Shown here piece by piece: positions 36,001 through 44,700 of a stretch of DNA of 64,000 nucleotides. A program made the position numbers and the translations under genes. The notes beneath the pieces were generated by a model that saw only the letters and a list, made by a program, of their open reading frames with translations, was not told the origin of the DNA and did no database searches. Where the stretch lies: contig JASSUI010000001.1 of the NCBI GenBank assembly GCA_031963415.1, positions 2,232,001 through 2,296,000 of the forward strand, written 5' to 3'. Positions within the stretch are counted from its first letter, which is position 1, and each line of letters starts with the position of its first letter. This DNA comes from JASSUD01 sp031963415 (GTDB lineage Bacteria; Pseudomonadota; Gammaproteobacteria; Burkholderiales; Burkholderiaceae).

Positions 36001-38874
36001 GTGTGGAAAGACGCCTTTTTTGGTCGTGATCGCTATCAAAGCATCTTGCGTGAAGCGTGGCCACTGATTCGCCATGGGAATCAATATCGGTTTGAGCACA
36101 AATCCTTTTTGGAATACTTTGCCACGCGGGATATCTGCGAGCCACAAGAAACGGAATCTAAGGCTAGAACACATGTGGCCCCCCCTCATCAATTAGCCCT
36201 CGCCGCTCGTCGCGGCAGTAATGCTTCTTTACTGAGCTTTGAGAGCCAGTACACGCTGCCCGAGGTAAGCGAGATCGAGGATATCCCTCTACCGGATTCC
36301 CTGTTAACCCGCCGTAATCTGATCAAAGAGCCGGCGATCATTCAATTTTTAGCTGAACGAGTAAAAACAGAGCCGAACTTTAAACAACAACTGCACGCGT
36401 TTATCGAGCGCTCGAAAACCGATTCAACCGTACGCAAAGCGGCAGCCAATGCGATCACGATTTTGGTCAGAGCGGGTGTCCCGTTTAATGGGGCGGATCT
36501 GAAGGGCATCCAGATTCCCGGGGCCGATCTGAGTGACGGGGTATTCGATTCCGCTGACCTGCAAGGAGCGGATTTAAGGAAGGTGAATTTGCGCAAAAGT
36601 TGGTTACGCCAGGCCAATTTAAGCGGAGCCAAAATGGAAGGGGCCCGGTTTGGCGAATGGCCTTATCTGCAGGAAGAGAGTGACGTAAATGCCTGCGCAT
36701 ATTCCCGGGATGGGAAAGCGTGTGCGGTGGGCCTCAGAAACGGTACGATCAGCGTCTATGACACGTCGAGCTGGGAGAAAATCTGCACCTTGCAAGGGCA
36801 TACCGCCTCTGTTAACAGCGTGGTGTATTCGCCCAGTGGTGATCAGATTGCCTCGGGCAGTGATGACAATACGATTCGGCTGTGGGACGCGCACAGCGGG
36901 GAGGCCGGCCACATCTTACAAGGGCACATCCGCGGGGTTAGTAGCGTGGTGTATTCGCCCAACGGTCAGCAGATCGTCTCGGGCAGTTGGGACAATACGG
37001 TTCGGCTGTGGGATGCGCACAGTGGGGAGGCCGGCCCCATCTTACAAGGGCATACCAACTCTGTTTTGAGCGTGGTGTATTCGCCCAGCGGTCAGCAGAT
37101 CGCCTCGGGCAGTTTGGACAAGACGGTGCGGCTGTGGGACGCGCACAGCGGGGAGGTCGGCCACATCTTACGAGGGCATACCGACAGGGTTTTGAGCGTG
37201 GTGTATTCACCCAGCGGTCAGCAGATCGCCTCTGCTAGTCGCGACTATACGGTGCGACTGTGGGACGCGTATAGTGGGGAGGCCGGCCATATCTTAGAAG
37301 GGCATACCGACTGGGTTAGTAGCGTGGTGTATTCGCCCAGCAGTCAGCAGATTGCCTCGGGCAGTGTGGACAAGACGGTTCGGCTGTGGGACGCGCACAG
37401 CGGGGAGGTCGGCTCCATCTTACAAGGGCATACCGACTGGGTTAGTAGCGTGGTGTATTCACCTAGCGGTCAGCAGATCGCCTCGGGCAGTGGAGACAAG
37501 ACGGTTCGGCTGTGGGACGCGCACAGCGGGGAGACCGGTCCCACCTTACAAGGGCATACCGCCTATGTTAGTGGCGTGGTGTATTCACCCAGTGGTCAGC
37601 AGATCGCCTCGGGCAGTAAGGACGAGACAGTTCGGCTGTGGGACGCGCATAGCGGGGAGGCCAGCCACATTTTAGAAGGGCATACCGCCTCTGTTAGGAG
37701 CTTGGTGTATTCACCCAGCGGTGATCAGATCGCCTCAGGCAGTTCGGACACGACGGTGCGGCTGTGGGACGCGTATAGTGGGGAGGCCGGCCCCATTTTA
37801 GAAGGGCATACCGGTTCTGTTTGGAGCTTGGTGTATTCGCCCAGCGGTGATCAGATCGCCTCAGGCAGTTCGGACACGACGGTGCGGCTGTGGGACGCGC
37901 ATAGCGGGGAGGCGGGCCACATCTTACAAGGGCATATCGACAGGGTTTTGAGCGTGGTGTATTCCCCGAGCGGAACGCAGCTGGCCTCGAGCAGTGAAGA
38001 CAATACGGTTCGGCTGTGGGACGCCCATAGTGGGGATGCCGGTCACGTCTTAGAAGGGCATACTGCCCCTGTTAGTAGCGTGGTGTATTTGCCCAGCGGT
38101 CAGCAGATTGCCTCGGGTAGTGATGACAATACGGTTCGGCTGTGGGACGCGCAAAGCGGGGAGGCCGGCCACACCTTAGAAGGGCATACCGGCTCTGTTT
38201 GGAGCGTGATGTATTCGCCCAGCGGTCAGCAGATTGCCTCGGGCAGTCGGGACCATACGGTGCGACTGTGGGACGCGCACAGCGGAGCCCTTGAGTACAC
38301 CTTACAAGGGCATACTGACGTTGTTTGGAGTGTGGTGTATTCGCCCAGCGGTAATCAGATCGCCTCGGTCAGTTTGGACAAGACAGTGCGGCTGTGGGAT
38401 ACGACCTCGGGTCAGTGTTTAACGGTCGTGAGAGATTTTCAAGGGAGCATTAATAGCCTTGCCTGGAAAGAGATAGCTAATCGCACCTATCTGGTGACCG
38501 GCTGTGCCGATAAATCGGTTCGCGTATGGCAGGTCATCGAAGAGGGGGGACGTTATCAAGTACGGCTATCTTGGAGTACAACACATGAGACACTGATTTT
38601 GACAGACACTGCCATTCAAGGCGTACAAGGCTTAAGCCAGGTGAATAAGAAGCTCTTACAGCAGCGCGGGGCCGTGGGTGAACCAGCTTCACGTTTAGGT
38701 GAGACCAGTCAACGGGCGATGAGTGTGGCTGCTGCGGTGTCTAAATTCAAAGCGCCATTAAATCGCAAGACCGTGGATACGCTTCCTAGCGCTCAATCGC
38801 ATTCAGCGGCTATCTCCTCAGCCAATCCAATGCCATTGGCAAACGATCAGCATTTATTCTCTCATCTTGTTTAA
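33028..38874 (+). CDS. NACHT-pentapeptide-WD40 protein (NLR-like) with near-identical repeats
   Basis: 1948 residues. The N-terminal part is helical and TPR-like (about 85-130 and onward). A NACHT NTPase follows: Walker A GESGAGKS at about 707-714, Walker B FVIIGDGYDE at about 772, sensor-like VGCRSQHL, and a winged-helix-like FEHKSFLEYFATRD near 1022. Then a pentapeptide stretch (about 1152-1212), one degenerate WD40 blade, 13 units of exactly 42 residues (1255-1800), a divergent last blade, and a tail with GVQGLSQVNKKLLQQRGA at about 1865. The architecture is that of signalling NTPases that sense a ligand through the propeller. There is no signal peptide. The gene interrupts the polyene cluster and lies between IS-like inverted repeats. 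Confidence 0.9.
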   Translation: MLSITSQKLPIPLAREIIDIDLAQAHTHKEKKPAIADYYYERVDVALHKLAEHEGIKQPSFYERKHYFRSARTPETAEQKALQQSIADVHFERGEVLSRLNSLDKARAQYRKADEWGHPSAQEALKVLGQLPSRPSSLFGSPAGLHKISSFNSGGSVLSAAPSLTSMPTSHIDEAPAFKFFLKNLPLHPPALPQAGQSLRNTEQLAYCLLLLSLKKEEAASASKLSAEELAWLARVKRDQEASELGLLAQDVIRAFEKDELKNASAVAEVVALAPVYARDDFQKLLNKFITKLNELALLDFDVLHGLAEMIRHAPADSLRTDDLVKILSNLADRLKNTHAQSGDNQYRLAIAICQVLDAMADNQVTDLNREALHQPLKDLFNGLKSSSDPYLVYQAEYACQALAYVPDDETPWQGAWRRVSGVVSGVSKFASAVKAFDLNGFVDGVKNLQAPMMELIEVAKETYEKVTALQESGQALIESLKEGFSFNRKHVWYPMLRGFDEVPSDQLNDFKQKLMQPELKACRWHLTFLWGLSERLARIAAHPEQKTDTRKQALQWLGELYEDDQMWSQSPIIKQRVVQLIRTLADDSPVKKDADEWIDRFKTVGNAAQQTFYEDCLNAPLNPFPLYEARPQSISLSLLDKVQNKQSLEPVLRQLKAQCLERWQNTLYVPPQGKASLAASDTETFDLADKAEAFFNSDKKVALVLGESGAGKSTFLRFLEVTLWKKYQKGGLIPLFIPLPTIDNPEQDFITKHLRRLGLGKAQIQTLKEHRQFVIIGDGYDESGVDDNLYESNKLNHPGEWRGQLIVGCRSQHLGGHYRPRFQPANPAQYEEWVVTSFGPTQVNQYIDAHVELKQQHREGAHDAFDLLHWEVQDYQRALTHIDDSFKRTPLLLKTALGVLPRLLNLERQDAALLTRATLYDESMKARFEREKQRLQGKELTDDLKSAFNDLDREGFVKHCMQFVTQLAVAIYEKNQGNPVVEYDPFTDEAVWKDAFFGRDRYQSILREAWPLIRHGNQYRFEHKSFLEYFATRDICEPQETESKARTHVAPPHQLALAARRGSNASLLSFESQYTLPEVSEIEDIPLPDSLLTRRNLIKEPAIIQFLAERVKTEPNFKQQLHAFIERSKTDSTVRKAAANAITILVRAGVPFNGADLKGIQIPGADLSDGVFDSADLQGADLRKVNLRKSWLRQANLSGAKMEGARFGEWPYLQEESDVNACAYSRDGKACAVGLRNGTISVYDTSSWEKICTLQGHTASVNSVVYSPSGDQIASGSDDNTIRLWDAHSGEAGHILQGHIRGVSSVVYSPNGQQIVSGSWDNTVRLWDAHSGEAGPILQGHTNSVLSVVYSPSGQQIASGSLDKTVRLWDAHSGEVGHILRGHTDRVLSVVYSPSGQQIASASRDYTVRLWDAYSGEAGHILEGHTDWVSSVVYSPSSQQIASGSVDKTVRLWDAHSGEVGSILQGHTDWVSSVVYSPSGQQIASGSGDKTVRLWDAHSGETGPTLQGHTAYVSGVVYSPSGQQIASGSKDETVRLWDAHSGEASHILEGHTASVRSLVYSPSGDQIASGSSDTTVRLWDAYSGEAGPILEGHTGSVWSLVYSPSGDQIASGSSDTTVRLWDAHSGEAGHILQGHIDRVLSVVYSPSGTQLASSSEDNTVRLWDAHSGDAGHVLEGHTAPVSSVVYLPSGQQIASGSDDNTVRLWDAQSGEAGHTLEGHTGSVWSVMYSPSGQQIASGSRDHTVRLWDAHSGALEYTLQGHTDVVWSVVYSPSGNQIASVSLDKTVRLWDTTSGQCLTVVRDFQGSINSLAWKEIANRTYLVTGCADKSVRVWQVIEEGGRYQVRLSWSTTHETLILTDTAIQGVQGLSQVNKKLLQQRGAVGEPASRLGETSQRAMSVAAAVSKFKAPLNRKTVDTLPSAQSHSAAISSANPMPLANDQHLFSHLV
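36790..38427 (+). repeat. Thirteen in-frame 126-bp WD40 repeats
   Basis: Exact 126-bp periodicity with no indels across 13 units. At protein level the scaffold (GHT..V.SVVYSPSG.QIASGS.D.TVRLWDAHSG) is nearly invariant. The differences concentrate at unit positions 6, 7, 9, 18, 25 and 27, with 39-41 moderately variable. Confidence 0.93.
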
Positions 38875-39149
38875 TGCACACTTTAAGCAGTGAGATGTCC
38901 ATGCCTGGATAAATTCCAGCGCGATAGGCTGTTTTTATGCTTAGGTTCAGGTTCGCATGGCTGTACTCATTCTCTGTCAATCAAAGAAAAGAAGGGCTAG
39001 CGTATCAAAATTTGATGGCGGGTCTGCTGTATAAATACAGGGTGGGAAAGCGTGTCGGGTTGCTACTACCCGACACGCTTTCAATCTATTGGATTGAACA
39101 CAAACTGGAATGGCTATCAATGCATAAGTCTTAAGATAATATTTTTCTG
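38875..39149. other. Intergenic region with hairpin and right IS-like repeat
   Basis: No convincing gene (a 65-codon frame at 38937-39134 covers the hairpin and the repeat). It contains the perfect hairpin at 39046-39082 and the inverted copy (39114-39132) of the repeat at 32814-32832. The dehydratase gene starts only 17 bp after that repeat. Confidence 0.6.
39046..39082. terminator. Perfect 15-bp hairpin, terminator-like
   Basis: GAAAGCGTGTCGGGT and its exact complement, separated by a 7-base loop (39061-39067). There is no T run on either side, so intrinsic termination is uncertain. It may insulate the NACHT-WD40 gene from the downstream polyene genes, or be part of the IS-like end. Confidence 0.55.
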
Positions 39150-39656
39150 ATGAATTCTCTCCCTTCCTTTCCCAATATTGAAGCCTTGTTGCCCCATCGC
39201 GGCACCATGTTATTGCTGGATCGCGTGACAGCTTTTGCTGATGAAACGCTTATTGCTGAATATCGGGTACGGGGTGATGCTTGGTACGCCGATGATGACG
39301 CTCGTATGCCAGCGTACTTAGGCCTTGAGTTGATGGCGCAAGCGATGGCTGCTCACGCTAGTCTATCTGCGCAACACCAAGGTCAACCACCGCAACCGGG
39401 CGTGCTATTAGGTTCGCGCCAGTATCAGACATTTGTTGCATCATTCGAGGCTAATACCCTGTTGGTGATCGAAGTGCGTCAAATATTATCGTTGGCAGAT
39501 GGCAATAGGGCGTATGAATGCGTAGTACGACAATCTGACGAGCTGGTAGCTAAAGCTGTATTGAAAGCGTTTGCGCCACCAGATTTTTTAGCGTTCATAA
39601 AAATGCAGGAAGACGCCCAGTCAGCCGAAAAAAACGTCTCATCCAATTCTAGTTAA
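39150..39656 (+). CDS. apeP: 3-hydroxyacyl-ACP dehydratase, ApeP-like
   Basis: A 168-residue hot-dog dehydratase: LLPHRGTMLLLDRV (His16 region), then AYLGLELMAQAMAAHA with the catalytic glutamate. This matches the FabA/FabZ-related ApeP family, the second dehydratase of aryl polyene clusters. The ATG follows AGATAATATTTTTCTG with no strong Shine-Dalgarno, perhaps because the native upstream region was displaced by the insertion. Confidence 0.85.
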   Translation: MNSLPSFPNIEALLPHRGTMLLLDRVTAFADETLIAEYRVRGDAWYADDDARMPAYLGLELMAQAMAAHASLSAQHQGQPPQPGVLLGSRQYQTFVASFEANTLLVIEVRQILSLADGNRAYECVVRQSDELVAKAVLKAFAPPDFLAFIKMQEDAQSAEKNVSSNSS

Positions 39657-39757
39657 GCCACAGCGTGAAATGACTTCTGCTTTTTTGAAAGATAGTGAAC
39701 AGAACCATAGAATCACTGTATAGAAATAATGATTAAAAATTAAGTGAGCAATATCTA

Positions 39758-40483
39758 ATGAAACGCCGTGTATTAGTGACAGGAGCAAGTCGAGGTATTG
39801 GTCGTGCGATTGCTGAGCAACTTGCTAATGATGGATTCGCGCTTACAGTGCATGGCCATCGTGGCTGGGCTGAAGCGCAAGCGGTAGCGGCCGGTATTGT
39901 GGCGCGAGGCGGAGATGCGCAAGCGCTACGATTCGACGTGTGCGAACGTGCGATGTGCCGCGAGGTGCTTGAGGAGGACGTCGCAGAATATGGTGCATAT
40001 TATGGCATTGTGTGTAACGCAGGCATCGCGCGCGATGCAGCATTTCCTGCATTAACTGATGAAGATTGGGATAACGTTATCGATACCAGTCTTCATGGTT
40101 TTTACAATGTCGTGCACCCGCTCATCATGCCCATGATACGGGCGAGAGCAGGGGGAAGAATTACGGTGATCTCATCAGTATCTGGCGTCATAGGGAACCG
40201 TGGGCAGGTTAATTACAGTGCTGCCAAAGCTGGGTTAATCGGGGCAAGTAAAGCACTAGCTACTGAGCTAGCGAGTCGAGCCATCACCGTCAATTGCGTA
40301 GCCCCTGGCATTATTGAAACCGATATGATTGACACGACGTTACGCGAAAAAGCGCAGACAGATGTGCCAATGAAGCGCGCTGGAACGCCGACTGAAGTGG
40401 CTGCATTAGTGAGTTTTTTAATGTCTGACGCAGCGGGTTATATCACTCGTCAAATTATCGGCGTAAATGGTGGAATTGTTTGA
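39758..40483 (+). CDS. apeQ: 3-ketoacyl-ACP reductase, FabG-like
   Basis: A 241-residue short-chain dehydrogenase. NADP-binding TGASRGIG at residues 8-15, VCNAGIA with Asn87, and catalytic Ser140, Tyr153 and Lys157 (VNYSAAKAG). It would reduce the 3-keto group in each polyene cycle. In typical clusters a further ketosynthase gene (apeR) follows; here the cluster ends and a truncated WD40 gene on the other strand begins. Confidence 0.88.
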   Translation: MKRRVLVTGASRGIGRAIAEQLANDGFALTVHGHRGWAEAQAVAAGIVARGGDAQALRFDVCERAMCREVLEEDVAEYGAYYGIVCNAGIARDAAFPALTDEDWDNVIDTSLHGFYNVVHPLIMPMIRARAGGRITVISSVSGVIGNRGQVNYSAAKAGLIGASKALATELASRAITVNCVAPGIIETDMIDTTLREKAQTDVPMKRAGTPTEVAALVSFLMSDAAGYITRQIIGVNGGIV

Positions 40484-40927
40484 ATATCTTGTTCTGGAGT
40501 CTCTTAAACCTTGCGCATCTTGAATGTTGGCGTCTGATAAAATCAGTCCACCATTCGTTGCGCTCCAAGATAGTTGTACTTGATAGCGCCCCTCCTTTTC
40601 GATGACCTGCCATGTGTAAATTGATTTGTCGCTACAACCAGTGACCAAATAGGTGCGATTAGATATCTCTCTCCAGGCAAGGCTATTAATGCTTCCCTGA
40701 AAACCTCGCACCACCGCTAGAGACCGGCCCGAACTCACGTCCCATAGCCGCACCGTCCTGTCCCAACCGCTTGAGGCGATCTGATCACCGCTGGGTGAAT
40801 ACGCCGCGCTCATAATAGTGGCGTCATGTCCGTTTAAGGTGTGGCTGAGTTCTTCGCTACTCACATCCCGCAACGAGCCTATCAGGAATTTTGTGTGAGG
40901 AAGCCAAATCCATTTAAAGTTAGTCAA
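40484..40927 (-). pseudogene. Truncated WD40 gene of the NACHT-WD40 family
   Basis: The minus-strand frame holds one complete WD40 unit (LNGHDATIMSAAYSPSGDQI, then WDRTVRLWDVSSG), the divergent last blade (VVRGFQGSINSLAWREISNR, VTGCSDKSIYTWQVIEKEGR) and a degraded tail (ANIQDAQGL where intact members have VQGLS). This equals the C-terminal 130 residues of the 33028-38874 protein. The N-terminal domains are missing, and the frame runs into the apeQ 3' end. A remnant of a third NACHT-WD40-like copy. Confidence 0.85.
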
Positions 40928-40939
40928 TTGACTTCATAC

Positions 40940-41690
40940 CCAAGCATCAGTAAACCGCTCGCCAAACAAGATAGCGAATTGGACTTTTGCTGCTCGCGAG
41001 ATAGTAGGTGGCATAGCTCGATTCTTAATCACTTTACACACCTGCATGTGCAAACTTTCAATCGCAAATGCACAATACAGGTTTGCACTTGCGTTTGTGG
41101 AAAAACCGCCGTGATGGCCTGGGGAAATCCTTTAAGCCCATCGACTACTGCCATTAAGATATCCATCAACCCACGATTTTTCATCTCCGTCATGACCCTA
41201 AGTCAGAATTTGGCCCCTGCCGTTTGCTCGATCCAAATGCCTAAGATTTCTTTGACACTGTCTGGTTTTACCCTTAAAGCCAGGTAAACCGCCTTGTTTT
41301 TTACGCTTCCTTCTCTCGTATCTTGACCCGTAGCGCATCAAAGAACACCAATGGATAAACAGGGTCTAGCGATCGATTCTGCCATTCCTTGACTTCCTCT
41401 AGCACCTCTGAAGTGATGGTTGAAATCAGATCAGGCGACACCTCTAAGCCATATAATTCAATTAGATGACCTTGAATTTCTCGCGTCGTTAACCCCCTGG
41501 CATACAAACAAATCACTTTATCGTCAAAACCCGGCAGCCACTTTTGATATTTGGCAATTAACTGCGGCTCAAAGCTGCCTGCTCGATCTCGTGGGATCAA
41601 CAGCGCTAGCTTGTCCTTCTCTGCAAGCACCGTCTTTTTGCTATAGCCATTTTTCCTCGCACACAAAAATTCTGACAGGCTCTTCCCAAC
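40940..41690 (-). pseudogene. IS256-family (mutator-type) transposase, decayed
   Basis: The minus strand reads PRDRAGSFEPQLIAKYQKWL, LYARGLTTREIQGHLIELYG, VYPLVFFDALRVKIRE (first catalytic Asp). After a frameshift near 41300 it gives KNKAVYLALRVKPDSVKEIL, WIEQTAGAKF-stop-LRVMTEMKNRG and DILMAVVDGLKGFPQAI (second Asp). The stop replaces an expected Trp codon. The C-terminal part is missing. Sits between the two WD40 genes. Confidence 0.82.
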
Positions 41691-41712
41691 TTTTTTCAGG
41701 GTGCGTTAGACA

Positions 41713-44700
41713 TCAAGCTATGGCTCCCCGTTGTTTCAACAGTCGCGCGTTCATCTCACTTAAACCGCGGACTCCTTCAATAGATACACCTCTGGCGGTC
41801 AGAAAATTATGCGTGGAACTCCAGCAAAAAGCCGCCTTATAGCCTTTCCCTACCTTTTTTATTTCCCACTGCCGAACAGAGTTATCTAGGCTGCCGATTA
41901 CCAAATAATGGCTGCCAGAAATTTCTTTCCATGCAAGGCTTTTGACTGGCCCGCAATCTTGAATCATCATTTGACACTCGCCCGTCTTTGCATCCCAAAG
42001 CCGTACTGTATTGTCACTACTGCCCGAGGCAATTTGCTCACCGCTTGACGAATACGCCACAACTAAAACAGCGTTTGTATGACCTCCTAAAATGTATTCT
42101 GAGGTGCCGGTGTGTGCGTCCCATAATCGGACTGTATTATCTTTACTGCCCGAGGCAATCTGATCCCCATTGGGCGAATACGCCACACTAAAAACCACGG
42201 AAGCATGCCCTTTTAAATTATGCACAAGTTTTCCAGTACGCACGTCCCACAGCCGTACCGTGCTGTCAACACTGCCCGAGGCAATCTGATCTCCGCTGGG
42301 GGAATACGCGACACTCCAAATAGCGTTGGTGTGTCCTTCTAAAATATGATCGAGATCCCAGGTGCGTACATTACACAGCCACACGGCATTGCTAGTACTT
42401 CCAAAGGCAATTTGATCTCCACTGGGCGAATACACCACGCTCAATACAGGATCGTCACGTAAATGTATAACGTGTTCAGAGATGCCGCTTTGCACGTTCC
42501 ACAGCTGTACCTTTGCATCAAAACCGCTTGAGGTGAGCTGCTTGCTGCTGGGAGAATACGCCACACTCGAAACAGCAGCGGTATGTCCTTGTAGGGTAAG
42601 CAAGGCCTCTCCAGTATGAGCGTTCCACAGCCGCACTGTTTGGTCATCGCTGCATGAAGCTATCTGTTCACCAGTCGGCGAATACGCCACGCTCTTAACA
42701 GCATCAGTATGTCCTTGCGCAATGTGTCTAGGGGTACCGCCTTGGGTATCCCACAAGCGCACTGTCCTATCTTCACTGCCTGAGACGAGCTGGCCGCCAC
42801 TGGGGGAGTACGCTATGCAAAAAATGCCGGCTGTGTGTCCCTGCAAAGTATGCGTAGACTTTGCGGTCTGCACATCCCATAACCGCACCGTCGTATCATT
42901 ACTGCTCGAGGCGATTTGATTTCCGTTCGGCGAATACACTATGCTAAGGATAGGTGCGAGATGTCCATGTAAGACATGATCGCAAGTCCCAGCTTCCGCG
43001 TCCCACAGCCGTATCACCTCTTGGCTCCAGCTGCCCGAGGCGATTTGCGCTCCATTTGGCGAATATGCCACGCTTGTAACGCCGCCTGTATGCCCTCTTA
43101 AAATGTGTACAACTGCGCCGCTGTACACATCCCACACACGAATCGTGCCGTCCCTACTGCCCGAAATAATCTGCGCTGCGCTGGGCGAATACGCCAAGCA
43201 ACTAACAGAGCCTGTATGCCCGTGTAAGGTTTGGCTGGGTTCCCCGCTGTGTGCGTCCCACAGCCTTACCGTTTTGTCGAGACCAGCAGAGGCAATTTGC
43301 TGACCGTTGGGCGAATACACTACGCTATAAACAAAGTCGGTATGCCCTTGTAGGGTGCGGCAGGGCTTTCCGCTGTGCACATCCCACAGCCGTACCGTAT
43401 TGTCATCACTGCATGAAGCAATCTGTGCTCCGCTGGGCGAATACGCCACACTACGAACGACGTCGGTATGCCCTTCCAAAGTATGTTTTTTCTCCCAATT
43501 CAACGTCGCGTAGAGGCTGATTTTACCGTTTTCGAGACCTACGGCACACGTTTGACCATCGGGTGAATACGCGCAGGAATACACCGCGCTCTTTTCTTGA
43601 AGATATGGCCATTCGCCAAACTGCACCCCAGTCATCTGCGCATTGCTCAAATTTACCTCTCGTAACCAGCTTGCGTGAAATTTCACTCTGCTTAAATTTG
43701 CTCCTTGCAACTGCGCTGAATCGAACACGCCAAAACTCAGGTCCGCTCCTGGAATCTGGATACCTTTTAAATTCACTCCAATAAACTGTATCCCTGCTTT
43801 AACCAAAATGGTGATCGCATTCGCTGCAGCAATGCTCACTGTATCTTTCATCGTAGATACCTTGATCCATGCCAGCAACGGTTTTACTAACGCTCTGTTT
43901 TGATGGACCCGCTCGACTAAAAAGCGTTGGATTGCTAAATCTTCCACGATATTTAATCGGTTCAATAAAGCAGCTAAATCGACTTCAATGGAAGGCGCTA
44001 TGCTTTCCCATAACACGCGCACAGGTTCTCGTTCGCTCAGCTGCTCAGTGTCATTCGATGACTTAAATTCTGTGAAGTTTTCTAGCTCTTCCCACACCGC
44101 GCGCGCGACCAAATATTCCTGGATCGATTTATGTATAAATCGATATTGCTTTTGCTGACGTATCAGCAAAGCGCTAAATCGCAGTAGATTTTTTTCTTCA
44201 TCTTTGGTACTCAAAAAGGTTTCATACTGCTTATCCTGAGGCATCCCTCTGCGTGTAATAGCTGAATATTCCGCCACGTTGGTTCGAGCCTCAGATAGTG
44301 CTAGTGCAAAATCTGTATTAAATGCCTGGCTATGGTCGATAAATTCGTCTTCTAGCTGGCAAAAAGCTTTTTGTTGTGCATCGGTTAATTTAGGCTGAAT
44401 TGCCTTTAAACGTGCTAAAGAGCGCTCAAACCATGTCTGCACAAACTGCTCATACAGTTTGATGCGCGTTAATCCCACTTGATTAGGCTGAACCTTGTCC
44501 AATGTAGGCAACACACTTAAAGCCATTTTGAGTAAAAAGGGCGTACCGAGTAATTCTTCGATTTGTGGAATACGCGCTAGTTTAGTTTGATAGTCTTGAG
44601 CGTTCCACGGCGTACGAGCATGTTTGACGTACTGATTAATATAGGTTCTGATCAGGCGTTCTGAAAAGGGGGCTAACTGATACTCCAGTAGCACACGAGA

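Noticed and set aside
36500..38420. Many open frames on both strands inside the WD40 repeats
   Set aside because: They repeat with the 126-bp period and are shadows of the NACHT-WD40 gene.
36790..38427. Possible CRISPR or noncoding satellite array
   Set aside because: The period is a multiple of three, units are contiguous without spacers, and all encode WD40 blades in one frame.
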